Below the pieces are notes generated by a model. That model searched no databases. It saw nothing but the letters and a program-made list of their open reading frames with translations, and was not told the origin of the DNA. A DNA stretch of 64,000 bases from Trichosphaerium sp. ATCC 40318 (Eukaryota > Discosea > Flabellinia > Trichosidae). The stretch's first letter is position 1; each line of letters starts with the position of its first letter. The stretch covers positions 310,001 to 374,000 of the forward strand of contig JALMLS010000507.1 in assembly GCA_038496445.1 (NCBI GenBank), in the 5' to 3' direction. The position numbers were made by a program, and so were the translations under genes. Positions 24,930 through 36,651 of the stretch are shown in pieces.

Positions 24930-27900
24930 GAAGAAAAAAAAAACCTCCAACAAAATAAACACATCATTGCAATAGCTGAGCTTCTTGTTTGATTGAAATA
25001 AGTCGATTTTATTGAATCCCAGTTATGTGTGACTGTTTTCATGAAGCTTCTGAACATGATAGGATCTATAGAGCGTGAGTGGATCAGTTTGGAAGAGATG
25101 CTTGCCTTGCTTTCACCTGCGTGATCATCAGTTGAGCTTGGGAAATCAAAAGCAAATGTAGTTGTACTACCACTGTAGGTACAACCACTACCGACTAGTT
25201 TCTTGTTTATTGTGACTTTCAAGTTATTAGCATCATCAGCTCTTGATGGATTTGATGCTGTTACAATAACTACATCAAGAAAGATTAGCATCACGTAATT
25301 TGTGTGTTATTTTACATACCTTGTTTCTCCGAGTTGCGAACTAACACCACAGAAGGGTAATCTGCTGATACTATCCAACCATTGCTTTCAACACTACCTG
25401 CCTTCCAGAATATAATACCAAAGATAGATAACTCTAAAACTGTTTCAGTAAAAGGAGACGGACTTAAAGCTTACTTTTGTTGAACACAGCAGTTTGGTTC
25501 TCATTGTTGCTTACAACATCGTACTGGCCTTCATAAGGTGTCAAAGGATCCTTCTTGAAAGTATCCCAGTCTATACCAGGTACCTATTATTGAAGTAAAG
25601 AAATAATCATCTTATCAAGGCTTACAAGAGTATAAGCATAAGAGGCTGATTGAACATTTGTTCCATGATCAAAGTACAAGTTAAAAACGTTTCTAAAATT
25701 AAGCGTTACTGTTGTTGGTATAGATCTAATTTTTAAGTACGCACGTGCTCACTGGTTTATCAGATCCTATTCCAATGCTAAACCATGAACCATTTTGAGC
25801 TTGGTTTCCAAGAGTGAGTGGTTGGGATCCAGTAAATATGTAACCAACGTTATCATGGTGAACCCATCTAACAAGTAAATGTTAGGGATTCGGTACGTTT
25901 AAACTTTGCTCGTACTTCAGATCTGTTAGCGTGTGCTTTCCTTGAGGCAAAGATGTTGTTGGTGACGTAGATGTGTAAACATCTCCTTTAAGCAGACACT
26001 AATTGATATTGATCAGAAGTGGAGAAAAGAAAGAAAAAAAGTATGTTGCTAACTTGATTCACAGAAGTAGTAACGTGGGGATTGCCTCTGTCTATGTTTA
26101 TAGAATTACCAAGAGCTACTACTATATCATCGAAGAAAAACCATCCTTTTCTAAATTAACGCCTTAGTATTATAATCACGTGGGAGAGTTAAGGAACTGA
26201 GAAGTTGGGACTAGCGATTCAAAAAAAAAAAAAAAAGGAGTTACTTTGCCGTTATTGGGCCTTCGAATGGAGATCTGAAATCAAAGGCAGCGACGCCATA
26301 TAAACCATCAGAAGCGCCACCAACGAAACTAGTTGTTCCCTTTGTCTTTGTCTTGCCACATGAAAAAGAGCCACCTAGAGGAAAAAGAAATGTAAATAAT
26401 GATGTTTTCATTTTAAGAGCACCTTCAGTTGAAGTTATGCCTGGGATCTTTTCCCAATCCCATACAGGATAAATATTAAAGTACTCAGAACCTATATTAT
26501 GATTAACATTAATTTTTTGTTCCTAGCAATAAATAAAACCGTAGTTCTCCCTGACTTGGTCTCACAATTTTATCCAAAAAAAACCCACAATGGTTCTTAA
26601 ACTTTTGTATCCTTCCAGGTCAAAAAGCGTATGTACCTGTAGTGTAAATATAATTTGTTCCATCAGAAAGATGAACAGATTTCTTTCCTTCTGTATTAAC
26701 ACACTCAGCGTTAATCGTCCTGGTGGAAAACACTGAACAAATTTTTAGTTCACATAAGAAAGAAATGTCTGTGTGCCACATGGCGTACTTTTTATGGAGA
26801 CAGTAAAAGCATCTCTGCAATGAGTCATAAAATCTGCCATCCAAAACATCTTGTTCTTTGAAGGCCTCTCTGGAGACCCTGTAGCTAAAGATAGATTTAG
26901 TCAGGTTGACATCTAAAAAATCACTTCCCAGCAACGTACCAAGTCTTGAAGCATAGTTACTATACTCAGTATGTCTAGGACCTGGAACCATTCCAAGCAT
27001 TGTTGTATTCCATGATACTCTAGTACCTCCTGATCTAGTAATCTCACGTCCTTAACAGAGAGTAAGGCCGATCAACCACGATGTTCTGAGTTTCAAACAA
27101 TCAACTGTACCTTTTGCTCCAATATCCCAAATGCCACCACGCATTAACCACTAAGCGTTATCTTTAAAATAGATAATATTGATTTAATGGAATATTTTCT
27201 TACCTGTTGTCCATCGAGAACGTCAGTGGATAAGATTGATAGTGTTTTATCTGGAATTTCAAAAGATGTATTATGAGTTGAAAAAATGACTTGAATCAAA
27301 TCTGCTGTAAGATCGGCACCATAGCCACCTGAGTACAGCTAAAAGTTATTAATTATAGCTTCTTTGAGAGGAAACCATACGCGCGGTCCATGTTGGAAGA
27401 AAGACCCATCAATCTTTATTCCGTCGTTTTCGCCAGAAGTGAAAACGATCGTGCTATAAATCCTATTTTTAACCTGTTAGTCACACTTTTCGAGTTTATC
27501 ACGTGCTTGTCAAACGCCTCGCTCATATAGTCTAAGTTACCACTGAGACAAGCAGAGTAGGTATGTATCACAGCCATCCATACAGTATTCTGACCTGTCC
27601 ATCCCTTCCAGTCGGCTCTTGCCATTATAGCCTCCATCTTAGTCTTTTGATCCGAATCAAAATTATCGCCTATTAACACTCCGGTTTCACCTATCTTAAG
27701 AGGTATACCAATCTGGTTCCACCACCTTTTTGTAACTCATGTAAGCAAGCAAAGAATGAGTATAGGGAGCTTACCAGTTTGGATTCTTGAAGTCTGCTTT
27801 AAGCCAGTAATTAAGTGAAGTATTAATCTATAAGTTTGTAAGTTGTCACCAAAGATATTTGTTTTGGGCATTTACGTCTTCCATGAGTGTTTTGTCGTTA

Positions 27901-28307
27901 TACAATTTACAGCTCGTTAAGCTGTAACATTGTGCCATCGTAACTACACGTGACATATGTTCTGAGGTAGCCCATGCGGCACGTGATTGGTCTTTGTAGT
28001 CTAAAAGATAAAAAAGCGATAAGAAATCCGTTTAAAATCGAAACAAAACTATAGAACGCACTAATATCAAGCCAAGTCCCGTTAGACTGTAGCGTAGACA
28101 TGTATTGTTTTACTTCGTCACTTATACTACTCTGGCGACTCGCTGACGCTATAAAAATACCTCTAAAACACAGTTAATAAAACGTATTTTCTACGTGAGT
28201 AGGCCTAGCTTGTAATTGTCTTTAACTTTTTCCAAGTCTTCTATCGAGGTGCACTGAGCCATGACAGCCAAAATACCAACCCATATAACAATATAGTGTT
28301 GTATCAT
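24926..28307 (-). CDS. Secreted polysaccharide lyase family 8 (hyaluronate/chondroitin/xanthan lyase type)
   Basis: Start ATG at 28307 with signal peptide MIQHYIVIWVGILAVMAQC. PL8 enzymes cleave uronic-acid polysaccharides by beta-elimination. Diagnostic blocks occur in order on the minus strand: NPNWWNQIGIPLKIGETG; DWKGWTGQNTVWMAVI (candidate catalytic Asn); DGSFFQHGPR then LYSGGYGADL across an intron (candidate catalytic His and Tyr); LMRGGIWDIGAKGREITRSG (GRxITR Arg pair); SWNTTMLGMVPGPRHTEYSN. Then come beta-sandwich exons down to the C-terminal LKVTINKKLVGSG. The reading frame runs to a TAG that overlaps the TAA of the convergent methyltransferase gene by a few bases. A minus-strand AATAAA near 25010 lies before that stop, so the true C-terminus may be shorter or spliced. 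Function in feeding on or remodelling acidic polysaccharide is inferred. Confidence 0.85.
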
Positions 28308-28403
28308 CTTATTTAAAGTTGAAGCTTTGCTAGATGTGCACGTGACGCCACTTTTAGTTTAAGTGAGTATTGTATATTTGCCAAAACTCAACCGGCTTTT
28401 ACA
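28308..28403. promoter_or_regulatory. Short divergent promoter between two secreted hydrolases
   Basis: Only 96 bp separate the ATGs of the PL8 lyase (minus) and the metallophosphatase (plus). A CACGTG at 28339-28344 sits near the middle. Shared regulation of the two secreted enzymes is plausible but only inferred. Confidence 0.5.
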
Positions 28404-30867
28404 ATGATAACACACGTCCTGGCTTGCTTGTTTCTATGTCTTGTATGCGTACAAGGATTTGGAAGCCGTTGTAGAGAGGGCATTAAATTTAACGCCACAA
28501 CAACGCAAACAACACAAGCATTCGAACCTAACCTCAAGGTGGCATTTGTCGGCGATTCCGTACGTTTTCATCAGCTGATGTTCCAAAAACTAACGAAAAA
28601 AAAACCTGAGTGATTGTTGCTTACACTTCTCATCAAAAAGGGTAACAGCGCCAATAGTACAGATAAGGTATACCAGCAAATAAAAGATTTTGGTGCTGAG
28701 GTATTCATTCAATTAGGGGACTATGATTATGGTATGTGGGAGTGTCTGTTGGTTCCAAAAATAAAGAGACTTGGAGACCAAAATTTGTGAAAAGAAAGTT
28801 CAATGTAGAATTTTTTGTTTTATCAATTTTATCCGAGTTCTCACGTGCATTGTCATAGGTTCCAATCCAACCAACTTTGATGAGCGTATTACAAAGGTTC
28901 TTGGATCTAATTATCCAGTTTTTGCTGCTATTGGAAATCATGATACATCACGTTGGACGGTATAGTGAAGTAGATAGTATTAAATTCGAACCAATTTTTT
29001 TTTTCGGCGGTTTTTTTCCGTGTTTAGCTCAAAAGTCATTTATGCGCAGCCGCTTACATATAATCTTAATAAGGCCCTACTCTTGTTGTTTATTATAGTA
29101 ACTTTTCTTTAGGGGTCAACTGGATACCAACAAAAGTAAGTTTCTATCATTGATGTATCAAACGATATTTTTTTGCTGAAAAATTAAGGCTTGTTGATCG
29201 ATTAAAACGTGCTGGAGTAGAAAACATGTGCGAAGGCGAATATGGAGTAAATACTGTGTGTAATTACAAAGGTATCTTTTTAACTCCAAAACAAGAAGCC
29301 AAGATTCCTTTTCTATCTTTAAAGCCTCGTAAAAATAACTGATAGTTAGGTTTTATTTATGTTATCAATGGCGTTGGTACAAGAGGCAGTGGTCACGACG
29401 ATTATTTAAGAACACAATTAACCAGTACAATAAAAATCTTTTTTGACTAATAAAACCTAATCACGTGGTGATTTTGTAGAGTACAAGACATCAAACTGGA
29501 AAATCTGCGGATGGCATAAAAACCAAAGACTATACCAGACTGGAGGAAAGAGGTATAGCCAAACAAGACTTTTGTAAAGCTCATTAACTTTGCTAGCGAT
29601 GAAACTGGATATGCTGTATTGGATACATGTAGAGAATTCGGAGGCATTGTAGCTACAGGACACGAACATAGGTGGGAAAAAAGTTATAAGATTATCTTTG
29701 AATATTTACCTATTGAATAGTTATGCTCGTACTTATCTCATGTCAAACTACGCCAGTCAACGTATTGACAACACAAATCCTGTTCTTACGTTGGAGCCAG
29801 GAAAATCATTTTTGTTTTGTAGTGGTAATGGCGGAAGTTCTTTGCGTCCTTGGAGAAACGGACTCGAGAAAAATCCTTGGTAAACTTCTTTTTCTGGTAG
29901 TTTGTTTTAATCAAGTTTTTAGGTGGGCTGCTACTGCATCTACCTCAAGCTTACCTCAAGTTGATTGGGGCGCTCTTTTGTGTACCTTTAACGTTGGTGG
30001 AGACCCTTCTAAGGCGCATTGCGACTTTACTGATGTTTCAGGAAGGCAATGGGATTCTTTCGACATTGAATCTAACCCAGAGGTATGAGTCTAGGATTTC
30101 ACCTTTCTTTCTATTCTAACCATTCTTGCAGTCTTATCAGGACTATGACCCTATAAATTTTCGTGAAAATAATGGTAGAACAATTGATATTGCCGTGGAG
30201 GACCCAGACGATGATCTAATGCTAAGAGGACCTTTTGACTTTGGTAGCAACTTAACAGTTGTTATAAAACTCACTTATCTTAGGTTCTCTTGCGCTTGCT
30301 TCATACAGAGAAGAAACTTCAGTATCCCTCCGTTTCAGACACGTTCCTCTTATCAAAGGAGAACAGCTAGACGTACACATAAATAGATCATAACCTGGGC
30401 TTAACACGTTCTCTAGACTGTACATTTGCAAATGCTTGGCAGAGAAGCTAATGGAGAGGTATCTATTCGTATCCACGTGTCTATAGGAACTCCAGATGCG
30501 CTTAACGCTGAATCTTTTATTTCAGAAGAATACGTTGAATGGGTAACCGAACAAGAGGACTGGTAAGAACAATGCCGTTTTGAAGAACAAGTCTAACAAG
30601 AAAAAAAAGGGAAGCTGGAGAAGTATGGGTTTCACCTAATCTTAAGTCACTTGTTGAATCCGTTATTTCATCTGATTCTTGGCAATATAACGATCCGATA
30701 ACGTTTACACTTATTGCAAAGGTAATTTATCAAAACACGTGATAAATATTTCAATCAACTTTTTAGTTGTTTTTTTTTTGAATTTGTTTTAGGGTGGACA
30801 TCGTGTTGTTCATGCTTTTGAAAGTGATGCTTGCTTTGCTCCAAGTCTATTCATTCAAACTTTGTAG
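28404..30867 (+). CDS. Secreted calcineurin-like metallophosphatase with C-terminal beta-sandwich
   Basis: Signal peptide MITHVLACLFLCLVCVQG. Metal-binding motifs follow across exons: VAFVGDSG (about 28540; the usual Asp-x-His here reads Asp-Ser-Gly), VFIQLGDYDYG (GDxxD, about 28710), FAAIGNHDT (about 28920), GWHKNQ (about 29508) and VATGHEH (about 29650). Then VLTLEPGKSFLFCSGNGGSS and the TDVSGRQWDSF block close the phosphatase domain. A separate C-terminal domain reads SLALASYREETSVSLRFRHV, then EQLDTVHLQMLGREANGEV, IRIHVSIGTPDALNAESF, WEAGEVWVSPNLKSLVES and DACFAPSLFIQTL. This is typical of a beta-sandwich often appended to secreted enzymes. Stop TAG at 30865-30867. The substrate is unknown; phosphate scavenging is plausible. 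Confidence 0.8.
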
Positions 30868-31195
30868 TATGTTATCTTAAATAAAATTCCTTCGAACTTT
30901 ATTATTGCTTTCATCTATTTATTTCACAAAAATGCTTCTTTAACAGCAATGGAGCATGCACGATAGCATGCAACAAAGTCATGATTGGCTCCGGATGATG
31001 ATAAAAAAAACAAACTAGTAAATTGATCATATCCATCCTTAGACAAAAATAACAAACTCGACTGTGAACACTTACAACGAGGTACAGAAGTCAAAAAAAA
31101 AGGATTTCAGGCTTGAGTTTGTATTGACTTTTCAAAAAACACGTGTTGGTACGTTAGCCTTACAAAGTGTCGCAATATGTTTATTTTTTTTTGTT
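30868..31195. other. Convergent intergenic region
   Basis: Between the 3' ends of the metallophosphatase (plus) and PAF1 (minus). AATAAAA strings on both strands fit polyadenylation sites. No gene recognised. Confidence 0.4.
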
Positions 31196-33218
31196 TTATT
31201 CGTCATCAATTTCAAAGTCATCTGCAGCTTGATGTTCATCTATAATATCCATTTCATTTACTCTTGAATCAGGGAGAGGTGGAGACCGAAATTTTACCAT
31301 GAGCTTCTTCCTATCCAGATCTTCTTCTTTGTACTGAAAGAAAAAAAGTCAGAAAAAATAAATAAAGAAAAAATAAAGAAAGAAAAAGTTTTCTAGTTTA
31401 AGCTAAAAATAGAAACAATGAAAAGTACTTTACAAGTTACACATATCTATAACTTCTATACGACCATGCATATTATAAAAAAATAGAAAATTCAAAAAAA
31501 AAGCAACAGCACGCCAGCAATTGATTTAACAAGAAAAAAATCATCTTTCATAAAAAAAAAAACCCAAAAACTGTCGTTTTTAACACGATGTGTTTCACGT
31601 AAATTCTTCATTTTTTGATTCAAAACAGTAAGTGTGTATCAAAATCGTACCTGTGATTTTAATCTTATACGAGAAGCAATAGGTGTATAAGTAACTTTAT
31701 CATTTTCGAACATAAAGAAATAAACATCATCTGCTCCAGGCATGGCCTTTAACTTTAATTTATCATAACCACGGACAGCGCTATAATCATGAATAGCAGA
31801 GGGTGCATCTGTTTTTCGCCTCTAAAACAAACGACAAAGTTAACACTCACAAAAACAAAAAAGGACAAAAAAACGTGACTCATAAGACATTTTTAAAAAT
31901 TGAAAAAAACAAAAATCTGGTTGAGTGGTTGTTCTTTTTGTTGTTGCTACTTTTTTTTGCTGGGTATGCGTACCTTTCGTCGTGGTTGAAAGTAATAGTA
32001 TGGAGCATCTCGCTTATTATTTAACTGCTTAGATTGCTCCATAATAATAGTATCTACAAATTGATCTTTATCATTAGCATCACCAACAGGCTGTTCCTCT
32101 GTAATATCTTCAGAAGCGACAACCTTCTTCTTAGGCAAGGTATCAAAGACAACTTCTGCATAGCTATTGTAGTATTAGACGTAACCGCCAAAAGAGGAGG
32201 GTTAAAAATGACGTAACTGATTTGATGATAAAATAGTATTTGGTAAAATTGGAATAATATCAACTGGTTGTAAGTTTGGATTTGTTGGATGTGTTGGTGT
32301 TTTATAAGCTTCAACAAATGAATTTTCTATTATATTTACTCTATCCTCCAATGACATATTACGTCCTACATCCATTGTATCTTGGGTATCCACCTTGACA
32401 AAAAAAGATTAAAAAAAAAATCGAAAAAAAAAAGTCAAACGGTTTTTTTTCCTTATTTCATAGATTTTCCATAAATGACATAGATCTCGTAATGGTTATA
32501 AGTTAATGCGTAGACTATTATTATTTCGCTATTGGTAGAGTATTGTAGGTCAAGGTTCACACCACGAAGCAAAAACTTTGCAAAATGATTTTTGTTATCT
32601 TTCCAAAAAAAACTCTCAAAACAGATTACTTACTTCCTCTTTTCTTGGTTCTAGTGTGTCTGCATCTGTGTTAAACATATACTGTGGTTTACGTAGCCAA
32701 GGAACAATAGGTGTAGAGTTTTTAGGACCACGTTTCTACGTTTTGAACGTCAGGGCGGTTTTTCAAATTTAAGTTGTAATAAAGCTACCTTTAATGTGCC
32801 GTCTATGAGCGATATATCCTCTGGCGATAGTTTAGCGCCTGGCTTTTTTTTGTAGGTATTTGTAGGGTCAATTAAATCAATAGTTACACCAAGGTCCACA
32901 GGGCATAGTAGCTCGTATTTATATTCAGTTTCTATTGAATTTTAACGTTATTGCGTTGTTAAATGTTATTTTACCGAGAGAACAGTTGCCATTGTACTCA
33001 GCGAGTTTCCTTAGCTTTAAATCCGAGAATAAGAACTTCGGTGGGAAAGGAACGGGAGGCAAATCGTTCATATACTCTATTTCCGCCACCAGATCCGTTT
33101 CCGGCTTTCTGCGCATAGTGTAAGTACTGTATAATTAACCAATCTTCATTTGGCTCTAATAAGCCCACCTCTTAATTTTTCTAGCGTCAGCAACGCTCTT
33201 CTTCTTTTCTGTACTCAT
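31196..33218 (-). CDS. PAF1: PAF1, subunit of the RNA polymerase II-associated PAF1 complex
   Basis: Start ATG at 33218 (MSTEKKKSVADARKIK). The family blocks appear in order over several exons: IEYMNDLPPVPFPPKFLF (animal PAF1 has CNSLPDIPFDPKF), YKYELLCPVDLGVTIDLIDP (TEPDLGVTIDLINP), PIVPWLRKPQYMFNTDAD (VPWMRKTEYI), LEDRVNIIENSFVEAYKTP (AIEKTFEDAQK), PVDIIPILPN (PVEVMPVFPD), PGADDVYFFMF, then SRIRLKSQ and a Lys/Glu-rich tail ending in FEIDDE. The PAF1 complex couples elongating RNA polymerase II to histone modification and 3'-end processing in the nucleus. The long acidic/Ser tail of animal PAF1 is almost absent. Stop TAA at 31198-31196. Upstream, a divergent intergenic region faces the AlkB-type gene. 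Confidence 0.93.
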
Positions 33219-33316
33219 TTTGAAGAGTTTGTGCTTTTTCGAAGCGCAGAGCCTGAAATTCAAAACTTAACCATCAATTTCCGACTTAATATCAGCTCTT
33301 TGTTTCTTGCACGTGT

Positions 33317-33583
33317 CTAGAAGGCCGCTGTGATTCTTTCATGATATACACTCATTCTACAATATGGACAGAGATGATTATAGGTACTGTCACCTCATCA
33401 TTCGTGCTTTCTAGACTTGTCAGTCTGAAAACAAGCTGAGCGTTTTATCGGTAAAATGTGAAGCCTCAATTGCGAGAAACAGTTTATTGAAATTATGACA
33501 CTCTCGGTTGCCTTTACAATACGTAAATCAAGTACCATCTGACGCAGCACCAATCCTAATATGTCAATGTGCAAACTTGTCAT
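33317..33583 (-). CDS. Possible small spliced gene with zinc-binding motif
   Basis: An ATG at 33583 opens 61 codons (MTSLHIDILGLVLRQMVLDL...). If a 30-nt stretch is removed (starting GTCTAG, ending GACAG), the frame continues into NHLCPYCRMSVYHER and TAG at 33319-33317. The CxxC...H arrangement resembles a zinc-binding knuckle. The intron would be shorter than its neighbours, and the frame is short enough to be chance. It lies in the roughly 550-bp divergent region between PAF1 and the AlkB-type gene, whose remaining part (33584-33764, with no recognised motif) probably acts as promoter. Confidence 0.25.
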
Positions 33584-33764
33584 AAACTAGTATTGAAACG
33601 TGATTAACAATCATTGAGTAGTTTAAATACTTTTCTCCAGCTAGTTGTGGTTATGTGATTGTGCTACAACACGCCCACGTCACTACATGTGTGCCACGAA
33701 GCGTGTCTATTCAGCGAACAATAACAGAATCAGTTACTGCTTGTAAGCGTTCTTTTAGCGCAAT

Positions 33765-34553
33765 ATGGCCCAATCTAGTAAATATACGCAACGTGTAGCT
33801 ACTAGTACCAATGCAGAGCCTGTAACTGTTCTTAACACTGAGGGCGCTTCCGTTATTCTCTACAAAGGGTTTTTATCGCGTAGAGAAGCTTTGACGCTCT
33901 TTAAAATACTAAAAAGCGAAGTTCCATGGAAACAAGAAACAGTTATGGTTAATGGCGTCTCTGTACGTCCTCCGAGATGTGTGGCTATTATGGGAGACGA
34001 AGGGCTAAGTTATAGCTACGTTGGTTCAGAAAAAGTTGCCAAAGGATGGCATCCGGCCTTACTTGACATAAAGAAGCGTATAGAGGACGAAACAAAGCAA
34101 TTATACAATTTATGCCTCGGTAATCTCTATCGTAACGGCCAAGACTCTATCGGATGGCACTCAGATGATGAACGAGATATTGTAGAGGACTCTATCATAG
34201 CTTCGTTTAATTTAGGAGCAACTAGAGATTTTTATATGCAAAATAAGAAAACACATCAAGAAACTAAAATTCCTCTTCAGAATGGTAGCCTCTTATTGAT
34301 GGCAGGACGTTGTCAAAAAGTTTTCAGACATGCTGTTCTTAAACAACCAAGAGCTTCACAACCAAGGATTAATCTAACATTCCGTCACGTGATAAACCAC
34401 AATGATGAAGATGAGAAAAAAGAAAAACTTACAATGGTTACTGAGTTACCAAAAAATATGTCTCAATCTGTTGCTTCTGCAAGTGCGACAAAGCAACTTA
34501 CAGCAAAAAAAAAGAAAAAAAAGAGAAGTAGAATACAAGGGAATAGATGGTAG
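33765..34553 (+). CDS. AlkB-type Fe(II)/2-oxoglutarate dioxygenase (ALKBH2/3-like), intronless
   Basis: A single exon of 262 codons. AlkB enzymes oxidatively remove alkyl groups from DNA or RNA bases. Visible motifs: PWKQETVMVNG and PPRCVAIMGDEGLSYSYVG (nucleotide-recognition region), NLYRNGQDSIGWHSDDE (HxD iron ligands), SIIASFNLGATRDFYMQNK, GSLLLMAGRCQKVFRHAV (second iron His) and RINLTFR (Arg that binds 2-oxoglutarate). Length fits ALKBH2/3-type enzymes plus a Lys-rich tail (KKKKKKRSR) that could be a nuclear localisation signal. Repair of alkylated DNA in the nucleus is the likely role, by family. Lack of introns contrasts with most neighbours. Confidence 0.9.
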   Translation: MAQSSKYTQRVATSTNAEPVTVLNTEGASVILYKGFLSRREALTLFKILKSEVPWKQETVMVNGVSVRPPRCVAIMGDEGLSYSYVGSEKVAKGWHPALLDIKKRIEDETKQLYNLCLGNLYRNGQDSIGWHSDDERDIVEDSIIASFNLGATRDFYMQNKKTHQETKIPLQNGSLLLMAGRCQKVFRHAVLKQPRASQPRINLTFRHVINHNDEDEKKEKLTMVTELPKNMSQSVASASATKQLTAKKKKKKRSRIQGNRW

Positions 34554-34679
34554 TACTACAAAAACAGGCTTGCTTCCAAGTAATAAAATAACTAGAGATC
34601 AGTAATACTACTCCTTTAGCATCCTTTAGTACTGAGGCCTATTAATCCAGTGAGTTCTTTTACACTTTGTCCAACACTC

Positions 34680-34931
34680 ATGGATACAATAGATAGTGAT
34701 TTGTTTTTAGCCTATGAAGAAAAATGCGTCATCACCTTTTGTGAATCACGTGGGTTTTGTGATTTATACTTATCAAGCATTGAAAGCAGTGACATCAACC
34801 TTAGTGTACAGTTGATATCAAGAACTGATGGAGTAGTCGAAGCTCCAACAGTTTCACTAACCTCAAAAGCATGTGATTTTATCATTTTTTTTAAGTCGCT
34901 TACTGACACTTCAAGCCACAACCGCAATTGA
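34680..34931 (+). CDS. Small conserved-looking protein of unknown function
   Basis: ATG at 34680 opens 83 codons to TGA at 34929-34931 (MDTIDSDLFLAYEEKCVITF...). It has beta-rich, mixed hydrophobic/polar composition, no signal peptide or membrane segment, and two Cys near the N-terminal third. The same frame is open upstream to a GTG at 34650. I do not recognise the family. It lies between the AlkB-type gene and a YwqK-repeat gene, all on the plus strand. It could be an exon of a larger gene. Confidence 0.4.
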   Translation: MDTIDSDLFLAYEEKCVITFCESRGFCDLYLSSIESSDINLSVQLISRTDGVVEAPTVSLTSKACDFIIFFKSLTDTSSHNRN

Positions 34932-35221
34932 ATATTTAATAGGCGTACATTTGTGCTTACATGCTACGACGCGTAATCATAGGTTCAGTTAGTACTTCTA
35001 CACAAGTACACAATAAAGAAATTAGGTAAGCTCAAATTACGCGTAATTATAACGTCCTACGTACTTTAGTGCTATTGAGCCACTCTTTATTTCATCTAAG
35101 TTCATTTAGGCATGTTATTTCGTCAAAGCGTCAAATGACTCGCAAACGTGACCCAATACCTTTTAATTGCGTAAAATCGTCATGCAAGCTAAATAAGATA
35201 CGACTGTACAGTACAACCAAC

Positions 35222-36526
35222 ATGGCGTCCAAAATAGCCCCTAAAGCTGACGTTAACGTATCCAAAACGCCTAAAAAGCCAGAAAAGTGGCCGAAGGTTT
35301 ATACAGACGAGAAGGATGGAATTTCCATGTCACTCACCTTCCAGCTCTCTGACGATGATGTGCTACTAAACGAGTATAAGCAAACATACCCTAATGGTCA
35401 AATGGCGCTATTACACCACTACAAGCTAGAAAACTACTCCAAAGTATCAGCTGCAGCACAAAGCGCTGACCAATTCATTAAAGAGAATAATATGTTCTTA
35501 GATGACGTCTATCTTGATGGAGAATGTAAAGAATGGTATGCTAAATAACACAGCTACAGCGCTAGCTGCACAATCACAGCTTTTCGCTTGTGAACGTGAT
35601 GAGACGCTAGAATCTTTTAGTTTTTCATTCTCTCTTTTTTCTTAGTTTAAAAGAGTTTTAGGCACGAAAACGGACAACTCAAGATTGACATGTTCTACTC
35701 AAATGCAAGTCTTTCAGGGACAACAAGAGAGTATTATGAAAATGGGCAGTTATGTTCTGAAGGTATGATCAGAGTCGTAAAACATGTGAAAACTTTTATT
35801 TGCGAACTTATTTGTTGAAAGAATTTTTTGCCTTTATTCGTACTTACAACAATGCTCAACTCTTGTGAGTTCTCCAAAATACTATACACTATCTTTTCAG
35901 CGTATTAAAGTTTACATCCGCTATTTTCTAGTTTCATCTGTCTCACTCCACGCACATTGACTTACACTGACTTTTATTGTTAAGGTTTTTATGTAAAAGG
36001 TAATCTACGTGGGCCAGTGAGAAGTTGGTATGAAGATGGTGTCCGTAAGGAAATCACACGGTTTAAAGAAGGCAATAGACATGGTGAACATATTAGTTGG
36101 TATAAAAATGGACAGCAATCAGAGGTAGAAAACTATCAGAACTCAAAGTTAGAAGGTGAATCAAAAAAATGGTTTGAGAATGGACAACTTAAGGAAGAGG
36201 TTAATTACGTCAATAATCAACGTCATGGTACACATAAAACATGGTATAATAATGGACAACAGAATGAGATTAATGAATATAAAAATGGAGAGTTTGATGG
36301 TGAAAGAAAGCATTGGTATGAAAATGGTTTTGTATGCAGACAATGGCATTTTGTTGATGGAAAATGTCTTGGCGAGTTTAAGCAATGGCATGAAAATGGT
36401 GTTATGGGCATGTTTGGTATTTTTGAAAAACAAGGTTTAAAGCTTGATACAGTCAGAAGGTGGCGTGAAGATGGTACAGAGGTAGTAGGAGAAGTTGTAG
36501 AGGAAGATGTCAAAGATTTAAAATAA
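35222..36526 (+). CDS. MORN-variant (YwqK-type) repeat protein 1
   Basis: Three exons (about 35222-35534, 35662-35761, 35985-36526). After a Lys/Pro-rich N-terminus (MASKIAPKADVNVSKTPKK) come about nine repeats of roughly 23 residues with the core W(Y/H/F)ENGQ..... G....GE. Examples: EWHENGQLKID, EYYENGQLCSEG, SWYEDGVRKE, SWYKNGQQSE, KWFENGQLKEE, TWYNNGQQNE, HWYENGFVCRQ and QWHENGVMG. This is the MORN repeat variant seen in bacterial YwqK proteins and many protist proteins, thought to be protein- or membrane-interaction modules. An upstream in-frame ATG at 35135 would add a basic leader ending RLYSTTN, resembling a mitochondrial presequence, so start choice matters for targeting. Two further family members and two relics lie in this window. 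Confidence 0.82.
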
Positions 36527-36651
36527 ATTTAATGATTTAAAAAAAACACTTACTGATGTTGTTGTACCTATGCTCAGGCATTTTCATCCTTCTAACTAGT
36601 ATACTCGCTGCACAATTGTTCATATAACGTTCCGTAAACGCTTGTAAATAT

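Noticed and set aside
36156-36513. Open frames on other frames and strand across YwqK gene 1 repeats
   Set aside because: Tandem coding repeats keep alternate frames open; only the W-Y-x-N-G frame carries a recognisable, ATG-started protein.
35222-36526. Bacterial toxin-antitoxin system based on the YwqK name
   Set aside because: The repeat is a MORN variant; the antitoxin label in bacterial annotations is not evidence of such a system, and no toxin partner is present.
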